From NCBI GenBank assembly GCA_934183305.1, contig CAKPSF010000002.1:62001-126000 (forward strand): a stretch of DNA of 64,000 nucleotides. The letters run 5' to 3'. Under the pieces are notes generated by a model that saw only the letters and a program-made list of their open reading frames with translations, ran no database searches and was not told where the DNA came from. Origin of the DNA: an uncultured Clostridia bacterium. GTDB lineage: Bacteria > Bacillota > Clostridia > TANB77 > CAG-508. Positions 53,088-62,035 of this stretch are shown here, piece after piece. The position numbers and the translations under genes are program-made. Every line of letters starts with the position of its first letter. Within the stretch, counting starts at the first letter, position 1.

Positions 53088-53110
53088 GGGGAACCCACTT
53101 TTGGTTCCCC
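53088..53110 (+). terminator. Hairpin between pflB and pflA
   Basis: Perfect 8-bp stem GGGGAACC/GGTTCCCC with a 7-nt loop but no T-run after it. More likely it limits read-through or protects the 3' end of the abundant pflB mRNA than stops transcription outright. Confidence 0.6.
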
Positions 53111-53153
53111 ATCAAATTACAAAAATTACAATTTGTAAAAAATGGAGAATAAA

Positions 53154-53870
53154 ATGGATAAACAAAATTACGCCAAAATTCATTCTATTGAAACTTTTGG
53201 TACTGTTGATGGTCCAGGAGTTAGGTTTGTATGTTTCTTTCAGGGTTGCCATTTAGAATGCAAATATTGCCACAATAGAGATACCTGGGATATTAATGGT
53301 GGAAAATATATAAATGTAGATGAACTTTTTAATGAAATAATGAAATATAAAACTTTTATTAGTCCAAATGGTGGTTTTACTGCTTCTGGTGGTGAACCTC
53401 TTCTTCAACCATATTTTTTAATTTTTTTATTCAAAAAATTAAAAGCCGCTGGTATTCATACAGCAATAGATACATCTGGTATGGTTGAAATAAATGATAC
53501 CATAAAAGAATTATTATCTTTAACTGATTTAGTTTTACTTGATATAAAACACATTGATCCAGTAAAATGCAAAGAATTAGTTGGTTTTTCTAATGAAAAA
53601 GAACTTGCTTTTGCTAGGTATTTAAGCGATAATAATATTCCAGTTTGGATAAGACAAGTCATTGTTCCTGGAATTACTGATGATGAAAAAGATTTATTAA
53701 AATTAAAATCTTTTATCAATTCATTAAATAATGTAAAGAAAATCGAATTTCTTCCATATCATAATTTAGGTGAATATAAATGGAAAGAACTAGGTTTTGA
53801 ATATAGTTTAAAAAATGTTAGACAAGCAAATGATACTGATATACAAAGAGTTAAAAAAATTTTTGCTTAA
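53154..53870 (+). CDS. pflA: Pyruvate formate-lyase activating enzyme
   Basis: Radical SAM enzyme that makes the glycyl radical on PFL. 238 residues from the ATG at 53154, chosen because GGAG lies 6 nt before it. The 4Fe-4S cluster cysteines are Cys32, Cys36 and Cys39 (CHLECKYC), with GGEPLLQP, DIKHIDPVKC and WIRQVIVPGITD typical of PflA. Confidence 0.97.
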   Translation: MDKQNYAKIHSIETFGTVDGPGVRFVCFFQGCHLECKYCHNRDTWDINGGKYINVDELFNEIMKYKTFISPNGGFTASGGEPLLQPYFLIFLFKKLKAAGIHTAIDTSGMVEINDTIKELLSLTDLVLLDIKHIDPVKCKELVGFSNEKELAFARYLSDNNIPVWIRQVIVPGITDDEKDLLKLKSFINSLNNVKKIEFLPYHNLGEYKWKELGFEYSLKNVRQANDTDIQRVKKIFA

Positions 53871-53875
53871 AACTC

Positions 53876-53904
53876 TTGTTTTTTTCATTTGTTTATGCTA
53901 AAAT
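53876..53904 (+). promoter_or_regulatory. Promoter of rpmB
   Basis: TTGTTT (53876-53881), 17 bp, TAAAAT (53899-53904), about 45 nt before the start codon. Confidence 0.65.
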
Positions 53905-53949
53905 ATTATTTAGTCTAATTTATTTATACAATTCGGGAGGTGCTAAGAA

Positions 53950-54147
53950 ATGGCAAAATGCGCAATCTGTGAAAAATCTTTAAGCTACGGAAACAAATTA
54001 AGTATAGCTCGTTCACACATCAGTAACAGAGCTACTAGAACATGGAAACCAAATTTAAGAACTGTAAAGGCTATGGTTGATGGTCAACCTAAGAAAATTA
54101 AAGTATGTGCAAAATGTTTACGTGCTGGAAAAGTTAAAAGAGCTTAA
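53950..54147 (+). CDS. rpmB: 50S ribosomal protein L28
   Basis: 65 residues, normal length. CAICEKSLSYGNKLS and RTWKPNLRTV are family marks. Two CxxC pairs (CAIC and CAKC) indicate the zinc-binding form. CGGGAGGTG precedes the ATG. In Bacillus its neighbour is spoVM, which is also found here in the next gap. Confidence 0.97.
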   Translation: MAKCAICEKSLSYGNKLSIARSHISNRATRTWKPNLRTVKAMVDGQPKKIKVCAKCLRAGKVKRA

Positions 54148-54167
54148 TTTATGTTAATATATAAAAA

Positions 54168-54197
54168 CACATAGAAAATATATCTATGTGCTTTTTT
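54168..54197 (+). terminator. Terminator of rpmB
   Basis: Eight-base-pair stem CACATAGA/TCTATGTG with a 7-nt loop followed by CTTTTTT. Confidence 0.85.
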
Positions 54198-54265
54198 ATT
54201 GTATAGGAAAAATCGAAGATTCTTACGTATTCTTCTTATTATATACATATATTATGTATGCAATT

Positions 54266-54340
54266 TTAATTTTTAATTCCAAATATTAATTTAACTATAC
54301 CTCTTAAGCATCTTGGAACTTTTTTTACAACAATATTCAT
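54266..54340 (-). CDS. spoVM: SpoVM micropeptide
   Basis: 24-residue amphipathic peptide, too short for usual gene finding: it begins MNIVVKKVPRCLRGIVKL and ends FGIKN. This closely follows the SpoVM pattern (MKxxxxKxPxFLxGIVx), with the helix-breaking Pro at position 9. SpoVM senses the convex forespore membrane and recruits SpoIVA to build the coat. AAGGAGAGGGTGA lies just before the ATG. Position next to rpmB matches Bacillus. Recognition is from pattern and synteny; the residues RCLRG deviate from the usual KFLGG. Confidence 0.8.
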   Translation of the reverse strand: MNIVVKKVPRCLRGIVKLIFGIKN

Positions 54341-54365
54341 ATGCTCACCCTCTCCTTTGCTTTTT

Positions 54366-54518
54366 TTAACATGAAATACAAGTAATTCCACAAATTACTA
54401 TGGCTATTCCAAAAACAAATAACCACCATGATAAAGGAAGTAATAAAACTAACAATATTCCCATTCCTAGTCCAATTAAACATATAGCAATTGTTTTTTT
54501 CAATAATTTAAAACACAT
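54366..54518 (-). CDS. 50-residue hydrophobic membrane micropeptide
   Basis: MCFKLLKKTIAICLIGLG begins the peptide, followed by two hydrophobic helices split by LPLSWW and a Cys-containing end (CGITCISC). AAAGGAGGTAGG precedes the ATG. It lies 25 nt upstream of spoVM on the same strand, so they are probably co-transcribed. No family name known to me. Sporulation use is inferred only from context. Confidence 0.6.
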   Translation of the reverse strand: MCFKLLKKTIAICLIGLGMGILLVLLLPLSWWLFVFGIAIVICGITCISC

Positions 54519-54596
54519 CGTGTTCCTACCTCCTTTATATTATTATATTAATTTGTTATGTTATTTGTTCTAATTTTTTTGAAAGGAAATATTAAA

Positions 54597-55250
54597 ATGT
54601 ATAAAAAAGAAAATGCAGTAAAAATCATAGAAATATTAAAAGAATTTTATCCTGATGCAAAATGCAGTTTGGATTTTACAACTCCTTTTGAAATGGTAGT
54701 CGCAACAATTTTATCTGCTCAGTGTACAGACGAAAGAGTTAATAAAACAACCCCTGCCCTATTTAGTAAATATTCAACCCCAAACGATTTTGCAAGTATT
54801 GATATTAATGAATTAGAAAGTTTAATACACCCTTGCGGATTTTATAGAAACAAAGCAAAAAATATTAAGGCTTGTGCTCAAAAAATAATTGATGATTTTA
54901 ATGGTGAAGTTCCTCAAACCGTTGAAGATTTATTAAGCTTGCCAGGTGTTGGTAAAAAAACTGCAAATGTAGTTATGCTTGAAGCCTTTGGAATTGCACA
55001 AGGAATTGCCATAGATACTCATGCTAAAAGAATTTCTAATTTAATAGGTTTGTCAAATGAAGCTGATCCCTTAAAAATAGAAAATGATTTATTAAAAATA
55101 ATTTCAAACCAATATATAAAAGATGTAAATCATTTATTTATGTGGCATGGTAGAAATATATGTATTGCCAGAAATCCTAAATGTAACATATGCCCTATTA
55201 ATAAATATTGTAATTTCTATATGAATTCCATTGACAAATCTAGCATATAA
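54597..55250 (+). CDS. nth: Endonuclease III
   Basis: Base-excision repair glycosylase/AP lyase for oxidised pyrimidines. 217 residues. HhH motif LPGVGKKTA at 115-123 with catalytic Lys120, catalytic Asp140 (AIDTHAKRI), and a 4Fe-4S cluster formed by Cys189, 196, 199 and 205 (CxxxxxxCxxCxxxxxC). ATG 54597 has AAAGGAAA upstream; an earlier in-frame start lacks one. Confidence 0.97.
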   Translation: MYKKENAVKIIEILKEFYPDAKCSLDFTTPFEMVVATILSAQCTDERVNKTTPALFSKYSTPNDFASIDINELESLIHPCGFYRNKAKNIKACAQKIIDDFNGEVPQTVEDLLSLPGVGKKTANVVMLEAFGIAQGIAIDTHAKRISNLIGLSNEADPLKIENDLLKIISNQYIKDVNHLFMWHGRNICIARNPKCNICPINKYCNFYMNSIDKSSI

Positions 55251-55293
55251 ATATAAAATAAACTGGTAAAAACTTAGTTTAGGAGGTTAAAAA

Positions 55294-56541
55294 ATGACTA
55301 AGAAAAACTTTAAAATTTTATTAATACTTCTTGTTGTTATAGCAACATTATTTTCTTTTAGTTCTTGTTTTGCTGATGAAAATGATATAGTTACAATCTC
55401 AAACACAGATGAAACAACTCCTGTAGTAGCAGAAGAAGAAGATTCTACTCCAGAAATTCATAATGGTGATTTGTATTTATTCGATACAAAAGTTGTTATG
55501 GATAAATTAGTTGATGGAAATGTTTACATTTTTGGTAGCGATGTTGAAATCACAGGTCAAGTAAAAGGAAACTTATTTGTCTTTGCAAATAACTTAAAAT
55601 TTAATAACTCATATGTTACTTATAGTATTTATGCTTGTGCAAATTCTGTTTATTATAACGGTGCTTGTAGCGATTTATATGTAGCTTGTAGTAATATTGA
55701 AATGACTTATGATTCTTACGTTGTAAGAGATGTAAAAATAGCTTCTGGAAACGTTCTATTCAAAGCAGCTGTTGGAAGAAATGCTGATATATCATGCTCT
55801 GAAGTTAACTTTGGTGAAGGTGAAAATGCAGCTCTTATATATGGTAATTTAAATTACTCTGCTTTAAAAGAAGCTAATATACCAGAATCTGTTATTTCTC
55901 AAGAAAAAGTTACTTTCAATAAACAAGATAATAAAGAAGAAAAAACAATCTCAATAAAATCAATAATTACAGATTGTTTGGTTGCAATAGTAACAGTGTT
56001 AATATTATACTTATTAATTAGTAAGTTAGCCCCAAAATTTGCAGAAAAAATAGAAAATCAAAAAATATCACCTTTAGAATTATTAAAAGCTTTTGGTATA
56101 GGTTTACTTGCATGGGTAGCAATAATAATAGTAGCTCTTATACTATTGTTAACACAAATAGGTGTTAAACTTGCATTTATAGTTGGATTATTATTTGCAG
56201 TTTTATGCTTAGTATCTTTACCTATATTTACAATACATATTGCAAATTCATTAAAAGCTGTAACAAAAGCTGATAAAACTTATAAATTCTATATTTTACT
56301 TGCTTTATTAAGCTTAGTTATTTGTCTAATAACTGTAATACCTGTTTTGGGTGAAATAGTTTCATTCTTCCTTGCTTTCATACCATTAGGAACTACTATA
56401 TTAATTATATTACCAAAAAAAGAATTATCTGATGAAGAAAAAGCAAAAATCGAAGAAGAGAAAAAACATAAAAAAGAATTAAAAGAAAAAGCAAAACAAG
56501 AAAAATTAGCTGCAAAAGAAGCTAAAAAAGAAAACAAATAA
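55294..56541 (+). CDS. Membrane protein with bactofilin-like outer domain
   Basis: 415 residues. Signal or lipoprotein-like N-terminus (LFSFSSC), an acidic linker, then repeats of a polymer-forming beta-helix type (MDKLVDGNVYIFGSDVEIT, GQVKGNLFVFANNLKF) over about 70-190. Four membrane helices lie at about 225-370, and the end is a Lys/Glu/Ala-rich cytosolic coil (KEKAKQEKLAAKEAKKE). Bactofilin-type repeats form filaments; here they would be outside. Function unknown. AGGAGGT precedes the ATG. Confidence 0.75.
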   Translation: MTKKNFKILLILLVVIATLFSFSSCFADENDIVTISNTDETTPVVAEEEDSTPEIHNGDLYLFDTKVVMDKLVDGNVYIFGSDVEITGQVKGNLFVFANNLKFNNSYVTYSIYACANSVYYNGACSDLYVACSNIEMTYDSYVVRDVKIASGNVLFKAAVGRNADISCSEVNFGEGENAALIYGNLNYSALKEANIPESVISQEKVTFNKQDNKEEKTISIKSIITDCLVAIVTVLILYLLISKLAPKFAEKIENQKISPLELLKAFGIGLLAWVAIIIVALILLLTQIGVKLAFIVGLLFAVLCLVSLPIFTIHIANSLKAVTKADKTYKFYILLALLSLVICLITVIPVLGEIVSFFLAFIPLGTTILIILPKKELSDEEKAKIEEEKKHKKELKEKAKQEKLAAKEAKKENK

Positions 56542-56552
56542 TAATTATAAAT

Positions 56553-56587
56553 AAAAAAGTTTGATAATTTAATTATCAAACTTTTTT
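56553..56587. terminator. Bidirectional terminator
   Basis: Sixteen-base-pair perfect stem AAAAAAGTTTGATAAT/ATTATCAAACTTTTTT with a TTA loop, between convergent genes. Confidence 0.9.
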
Positions 56588-56609
56588 ATTTGTTCTATTT
56601 ATACTTATC

Positions 56610-57548
56610 TTATGCTAATAGTTTTAAGTCTATTTTTTCTGCTTTATACTTATTAGTTTGTTTATCTAACACAAATTCTGTTAATGTATCTTCTAGTGTT
56701 TCTTCATTTTGTTTTAAGTCTGTTGTATAGTATAAGTTTATTTCTGGAATATCTAATTTTTTCGTTACAATTTCCTTAAATGTTTCTGCCATATGCTTAT
56801 CATCTTCGCATACTAAGATTAATTGTGGGAGCATTGAAAATCCTGAATCTCCTGGTACAAAATTCTTATAGAAATCTTGATATAACTTCATTTTATCTTC
56901 TAATTTTTTAGTCCAGCCATCTTCTCTTCTTACCACTTCAAATAGAAAAGATATTGATTTACTAGCTTTTGCTAATTTTACGCTACCCCCTGTTGGTTTA
57001 AATACCTTTCCAAGACTTTTAGCACTTAACGAAGGTTTAACAACAAAAGAATCAAAAGCTTTAACCTTTCTTAAATATGCAAGAACAATTTGATTTCCCG
57101 CTAATCTTTTTTTAATCATAGAAATTGGTTTTGTATTATCGGTTGGTTGCCATTTGCATTCTTGTTCTCTTGATGTTAATAAATATTTTCCCATTTTTTC
57201 TAAACAATATATTTTAAATATTCCTTTTCCCTCTTCTGATGAAAAATAATATCTTGTAAGTATTTTCGATTTAACTAATTGGTCTAATTTGTTATTTAGC
57301 TTGTCCTGTGATTTATATTCTATTCCCTTATAGTCTAACAACTGACATAATTGTCTTGAAGTTATAAATTCAAATTCATTTACAATATTTAGTATTTCAA
57401 AATGAATATCTGTAATATGTCCTATATTAATTTTATTAACAATTTGATTCATAGACACATATCCGTCTTTGCCATCAAATACTTTTATTTCACCTTTTCG
57501 CATTGCAAATGGTGATTCTGTTGCTTCAATTTGGTTATCTTCTACCAT
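56610..57548 (-). CDS. Replication-relaxation-like winged-helix protein
   Basis: 312 residues. Residues about 45-130 look like a winged helix (FEFITSRQLCQLLDYKG, NNKLDQLVKSKILTRYY, KIYCLEKMGKYLL). The rest resembles a nuclease-like or PD-(D/E)XK-type fold (FLFEVVRREDGWTKKLEDKM, LPQLILVCEDDKHMAETFK). This is the plan of the replication-relaxation family, usually found on plasmids and integrative elements. No other mobile genes are adjacent, so a chromosomal regulator is also possible. GGAGGAT precedes the ATG. Confidence 0.5.
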   Translation of the reverse strand: MVEDNQIEATESPFAMRKGEIKVFDGKDGYVSMNQIVNKINIGHITDIHFEILNIVNEFEFITSRQLCQLLDYKGIEYKSQDKLNNKLDQLVKSKILTRYYFSSEEGKGIFKIYCLEKMGKYLLTSREQECKWQPTDNTKPISMIKKRLAGNQIVLAYLRKVKAFDSFVVKPSLSAKSLGKVFKPTGGSVKLAKASKSISFLFEVVRREDGWTKKLEDKMKLYQDFYKNFVPGDSGFSMLPQLILVCEDDKHMAETFKEIVTKKLDIPEINLYYTTDLKQNEETLEDTLTEFVLDKQTNKYKAEKIDLKLLA

Positions 57549-57631
57549 AATTATCCTCCATTTTAGGCAAATCCTGCCTTTAATTTTACAATTTTAATTT
57601 TAACACACCTAAGTAAATTTGTCTAGAAAAA

Positions 57632-58348
57632 TTAATTTTTAATTAAATATTCAACTTCTTCTGGCTTTAAATATCTCCATGTTCCCAGTTTTAATTCTTT
57701 GACCTCTATATTTCCTATTTTGGTTCTATGTAATGCTTGTACTTTTTTCCCTATTGCCTCACACATTTTTCTAACCTGTCTATTTTTACCTTCATGAATA
57801 GTTATTGCAAGTCTTGATATATTTTTTTCTTCATCTGTTTTTAATATCTTAACTTGTGCTGGCTTTGTAACATAATCTTCTATTTTTACTCCATTTTTTA
57901 ATTTTTGAACGTCTTCATTAGTTACAATTCCTTTTAAAGTTACAGTATATGTTTTATCAACTTCATGCTTTGGATGTGTAACTTTGTATATGAAGTCTCC
58001 ATCATTTGAAAGTAGCAAAGCACCAGATGTGTACATATCTAACCTTCCAACCGGAACAATTCTCTGTTTTACTTTAACTAAATCTAGTACACTATCTCTT
58101 CCAAATTGTTCTTTAGCCGTTGTTACATATCCTATTGGTTTATTAAGTAATATATATACATGTTCTTCAATTTTGCCTATTGGTTTATTATCAAATTCTA
58201 TTTTATCTACTCCCGGATTAACTTTTTCTCCTAGAGTTGCTACATTTCCATTTATTTTTACTCTACCTTGCTGAATAAATTCTTCGCATTTTCTTCTTGA
58301 AGCAACACCTACTTCTGCAAGATATTTTTGTAACCTTATTTCTTCCAT
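57632..58348 (-). CDS. rluB: 23S rRNA pseudouridine synthase B type
   Basis: RsuA/RluB-family enzyme, 238 residues. N-terminal S4 domain (RLQKYLAEVGVASRRKCEEFI) and catalytic domain with active Asp in VGRLDMYTSGALLLSNDGDF and KTYTVTLKG. In Firmicutes the RluB type acts at 23S position 2605. Its ATG overlaps the rluD stop by 1 nt. Confidence 0.93.
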   Translation of the reverse strand: MEEIRLQKYLAEVGVASRRKCEEFIQQGRVKINGNVATLGEKVNPGVDKIEFDNKPIGKIEEHVYILLNKPIGYVTTAKEQFGRDSVLDLVKVKQRIVPVGRLDMYTSGALLLSNDGDFIYKVTHPKHEVDKTYTVTLKGIVTNEDVQKLKNGVKIEDYVTKPAQVKILKTDEEKNISRLAITIHEGKNRQVRKMCEAIGKKVQALHRTKIGNIEVKELKLGTWRYLKPEEVEYLIKN

Positions 58349-59259
58349 TAATTCTTTCCTCTTAATTTTTTTAATACATCTTCAAAATATTCTGGTAAGG
58401 GCGCTTCCAAATGCATTGGTTTTCCTGTTATTGGATGTTTAAAATCTAAAGACTTAGCATGCAACATTTGTCCTTCTACTCCAAATGGATTTTTACCATT
58501 AGAATATACCATATCTCCAACTATTGGATAACCTATTTCTGCCATATGAACTCTTATTTGATGTGTTCTTCCTGTATCTATTTTTATATCTAAATATGTA
58601 AATCCATCAAATCTTTCTATTACATCAAAATGTGTTACTGCTTTTTTACCGTCTTTTCTAACAGACATCTTTTTTCTATCTTTATCGCTTCTTCCAATTG
58701 GCATATCTATTGTAGCAAAATTTTCTTTTATAACTCCTCTAACTAGTGCTACATATTTTTTAGTTATTTCTCTATTCTTTATTTGCTCACTTAAGTTGAT
58801 ATGTGCTTTGTCGTTTTTAGCCACTATTAACAAACCAGATGTATCTTTATCTATTCTATGTACAATTCCAGGTCTTATTTCTCCGCCTATTCCAGATAAT
58901 GAATCTTTGCAAATATTCATTATTGCATTTACTAAAGTTCCATCTGGATTTCCATTTGCAGGATGTACAACCATTCCCTTAGGCTTGTTTACAACAATTA
59001 TATCAGAGTCTTCATATATAATATCTACTGGTATATCTTGAGCTTTTAGTTCTATTTCTATTGGTTCTATTTCTTCCATTAAAATTTCATCATTAATTTT
59101 AGTTTTATATGATGCTTTTTCTTTTCTTCCATTTACCAAAACTTTTCCATTTTCAAGTTGTTTCTGTATCATACTTCTAGATAAAGCATTATCAAGAATT
59201 GACAATGCTTTATCTAATCTTATATTTCCATTTTCTGTGCTTATTATATATTTTTTCAA
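58348..59259 (-). CDS. rluD: RluD-type 23S rRNA pseudouridine synthase
   Basis: 303 residues: S4 domain (SILDNALSRSMIQKQLENGKVLVNGR), catalytic Asp in HRIDKDTSGLLIVAKND, and GRTHQIRVHMAEIGYPIVGD. RluD relatives modify helix 69 of 23S rRNA. In Bacillus the equivalent is ylyB, following lspA; here a large membrane protein precedes it with no gap. Confidence 0.94.
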   Translation of the reverse strand: MKKYIISTENGNIRLDKALSILDNALSRSMIQKQLENGKVLVNGRKEKASYKTKINDEILMEEIEPIEIELKAQDIPVDIIYEDSDIIVVNKPKGMVVHPANGNPDGTLVNAIMNICKDSLSGIGGEIRPGIVHRIDKDTSGLLIVAKNDKAHINLSEQIKNREITKKYVALVRGVIKENFATIDMPIGRSDKDRKKMSVRKDGKKAVTHFDVIERFDGFTYLDIKIDTGRTHQIRVHMAEIGYPIVGDMVYSNGKNPFGVEGQMLHAKSLDFKHPITGKPMHLEAPLPEYFEDVLKKLRGKN

Positions 59260-60921
59260 TTATTTCTCCTTATTGGCAGTTAATCTTTCAAAAACTATAA
59301 AGTTATCATCCGAATATAATTCTTTATAATTGTCTGCGTCTTTGTTTAGCATTTTGCTTAATAAAGATTTTTTATATATTAATATATGAGTTATTCCATA
59401 ATGTTCAAATTTACTTTCATAATCTGTATTTAAGTCTACAATATTTATAAAGTCTCTAAATATATCATCTTCCCATTTATTAAACTGTGGATCATAAACA
59501 TCTGCTCTTGAGTCTATAAATACTGGTATATCTTCAAATAATAAATAACTTCCAAAATTATATTCATTAAATAATTTAATGCTATTCACATCTAAGTTTT
59601 CTTTTATATATTTAGTAGCTTCAACTGGATAGTCTTTACTACTTACAATATCCACTTTTTCAATCTTCTTTAAACTTATAACCATAAAAGCTACAAAGAT
59701 TGCATAAATAATAATTTTGCCTATTATATGTGTAAAATATTTTAAAATTTCTTTTGTTCCTTCTTTGTCTTGTACTTCTATAATTTCAGCTAAAATTTTA
59801 TTAATTACAAATATTCCCACAAAAAATAGTAAAGACATCTGTCTTCTAGTCATTATTGTTAAGAACATTAATCCGCCTAGTAAAAATAAATCAGAAGCTT
59901 TAATTTTTATTTTTGTAAATGTAATTAAACATATTGCAATAATCATATATACTAAAACATATTTAGAATTGTATAAAACAATAGGTAAATGTTCAGATAT
60001 ATTTTGAGTTGTAGTTCCTTTCATTGTATGAATTAAATATGTATATGGAGTGTCTCCTATTGGTGTTAATAAACCTGTAAAAGCAGCAAGTATCATTATA
60101 ACTATTAACCATACTGTATTATGATTTTTCTCAATAATAATCTTATATGGTTCTTTAGGAGTTTTATTTTCCATTTTTTCTCTATTTTTTTCAACTCTTG
60201 TTTTATATGTTTCAAGTTTATTTTGCTCTTTGTCGCTTAATTTTTCTTTCTTTAATAATTTAGCTATTTCTAATTCATCACTTCTTAAAAGTATTTTAGT
60301 TATAATATCTCCATTAGCTGTAAAGAAAGACAATATCCATTCTGCAATATATGGCATATATAGCACAAAATAAAATGGGAATACAGCAGCATGTACGTTA
60401 GCAATTATTGTTGGAATAATTAATAAACCAATTGCATATCTTTTCTTCTTAGTTTGTAAAAACTTCTCAATAAAATATATTTCCAGAACAAATAATGTAA
60501 ATGTAATAAGCTGTGCTCTTGCAGTTATAAAATCTTTTCCTATATACAAAATCAAAATTGTTGTAAAGAAAGTTATAACAGAATTTTTACTTAATTTAAC
60601 ATTAGTTAAGTAAATTGTTATTCCTAGTACTATTCCTAATACTATTGAAGAAATATAAATTCCATTAAATCCTCCAATATTGTATACTAAATATAATCCA
60701 ACATCATATAACCAATGTGGATACGTATATGGCAACCCCTCATGCCATGCAAAATGTTCTTTCATATCAATTCCATTATCTAAAATTAACTTTCCTAACT
60801 TTATTGTATAAAAGGTATCATTCTGTAGTCTTTTTGGAACTATAGCAATTACAAACAAACATATACATATAATTGCCATTATTATAAATTTTGTGTTTAG
60901 TTTTTTTTCTTCTTTTTCCAT
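59260..60921 (-). CDS. Polytopic membrane protein, GT-C-like
   Basis: 553 residues with about 11-12 membrane helices and a charged internal segment (about 205-260, KKEKLSDKEQNKLETYKT). The first outer loop has KRLQNDTFYTIKLGKLILDN and WHEGLPYTYPHWLYD; the C-terminal soluble part has IPVFIDSRADVYDPQFNKW and YGITHILIYKK. This arrangement recalls GT-C glycosyltransferases or PMT-like proteins, but no catalytic DxD is certain. Its stop directly abuts the rluD start. TTAGGAGA precedes the ATG. Confidence 0.7.
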   Translation of the reverse strand: MEKEEKKLNTKFIIMAIICICLFVIAIVPKRLQNDTFYTIKLGKLILDNGIDMKEHFAWHEGLPYTYPHWLYDVGLYLVYNIGGFNGIYISSIVLGIVLGITIYLTNVKLSKNSVITFFTTILILYIGKDFITARAQLITFTLFVLEIYFIEKFLQTKKKRYAIGLLIIPTIIANVHAAVFPFYFVLYMPYIAEWILSFFTANGDIITKILLRSDELEIAKLLKKEKLSDKEQNKLETYKTRVEKNREKMENKTPKEPYKIIIEKNHNTVWLIVIMILAAFTGLLTPIGDTPYTYLIHTMKGTTTQNISEHLPIVLYNSKYVLVYMIIAICLITFTKIKIKASDLFLLGGLMFLTIMTRRQMSLLFFVGIFVINKILAEIIEVQDKEGTKEILKYFTHIIGKIIIYAIFVAFMVISLKKIEKVDIVSSKDYPVEATKYIKENLDVNSIKLFNEYNFGSYLLFEDIPVFIDSRADVYDPQFNKWEDDIFRDFINIVDLNTDYESKFEHYGITHILIYKKSLLSKMLNKDADNYKELYSDDNFIVFERLTANKEK

Positions 60922-60981
60922 CTTTTTCTCCTAATCTTTTTATTCTGCGTATATTTTATAATAAAAGTAAAGAATTGTAAA

Positions 60982-61127
60982 GAAAAATTGTAATTTGCAT
61001 AACAAATATAATTAAAATCAACCTATTTTTGAGAGCATTTTTTCAAAATAAATTGATATATAGTAGCGTGAAACTATTGAATAAAAACAAATAGCTTGGA
61101 GCGGATTAATTTTGCAAATTACAATTT
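60982..61127. repeat. Intergenic segment between 15-bp inverted repeats
   Basis: AAATTGTAATTTGCA and its reverse complement TGCAAATTACAATTT lie about 115 nt apart in the divergent gap. Between them is a moderately structured stretch (ATAGTAGCGTGAAACTAT). The 246-nt gap holds nothing else I recognise apart from the promoter below. Confidence 0.45.
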
Positions 61128-61131
61128 ATTA

Positions 61132-61160
61132 TTGAATTTCAGTATGTTTTTATATATAAT
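61132..61160 (+). promoter_or_regulatory. Promoter giving a leaderless start
   Basis: TTGAAT (61132-61137), 17 bp, perfect TATAAT (61155-61160). The expected transcription start, 61167-61168, is the ATG itself. No ribosome binding site precedes it. Confidence 0.6.
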
Positions 61161-61167
61161 TATAATT

Positions 61168-62028
61168 ATGAGAGAGATTATAGTTAATAATAAATTTAAT
61201 AATAAAAAAGTACAGACCGTTTTGCAAAATACTTTTGATGGTCTTTCTTCTTCTATGTTCTTTAAGACTTTAAGAAAGAAGGATATTAAAGTTAATGGAA
61301 AACGAATTAATGAGAATATTGGTGTTCAGGAAAATGATAAGATTTCAATCTATTTAGATGATAAGTTTTTGTTTAAACAACTCAATTTAGATATTATATA
61401 TGAAGATGATAATATTTTAATTGTTAACAAACCCAGAGATATCGAAGTTTTAAATCAAGACTTAAATTGTCTAACTAGTATTATACAAGAAAAATACCAT
61501 TCAAATAATAATTTTCCTTACCCATGTCATAGGCTAGATAGGAATACTTCTGGTTTAGTTATATATGCAAAGAATCCTACAAGTTTGGATATTTTAAATG
61601 AAAAAATAGAAAATCATGAAATATTAAAGTATTACAAATGTACTGTTATAGGCATTTTAGACAAAAAAGAAGCTACTTTAAAAGCATATTTATTTAAAGA
61701 TAGTAAAAAATCTATTGTATATATAAGCGATACACCTAAAGCTGGATACCGAGAAATAATAACTTCTTACAAAGTTATTAATGAAAACAAACAGGATAAT
61801 TTATCAGAATTAGAAGTTCAATTACACACAGGTAGAACGCATCAAATTCGTGCTCATTTAGCACATATTGGCCATCCAATACTTGGTGATGGTAAATATG
61901 GCAATAATGAAATAAATAAAAAATTCAAAAAGAATAAGCAAGAACTATGTGCATATAAATTGATATTTAATTTTAAAACAGATGCAAGAATTTTAAATTA
62001 TTTAAATAACCAAGAATTCAGAATTTGA
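61168..62028 (+). CDS. RluA-family pseudouridine synthase (probably leaderless)
   Basis: 286 residues from the ATG at 61168. S4-like N-terminus (KTLRKKDIKVNGKRINENIG), catalytic Asp in CHRLDRNTSGLVIYAKN and HTGRTHQIRAHLAHIGHPILGD. It is more divergent than the RluD above, and the specific rRNA or tRNA target is not clear. An alternative TTG start at 61096 adds 24 hydrophobic residues and has no good site; the promoter position favours 61168. Confidence 0.88.
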   Translation: MREIIVNNKFNNKKVQTVLQNTFDGLSSSMFFKTLRKKDIKVNGKRINENIGVQENDKISIYLDDKFLFKQLNLDIIYEDDNILIVNKPRDIEVLNQDLNCLTSIIQEKYHSNNNFPYPCHRLDRNTSGLVIYAKNPTSLDILNEKIENHEILKYYKCTVIGILDKKEATLKAYLFKDSKKSIVYISDTPKAGYREIITSYKVINENKQDNLSELEVQLHTGRTHQIRAHLAHIGHPILGDGKYGNNEINKKFKKNKQELCAYKLIFNFKTDARILNYLNNQEFRI

Positions 62029-62035
62029 CGTGTTT

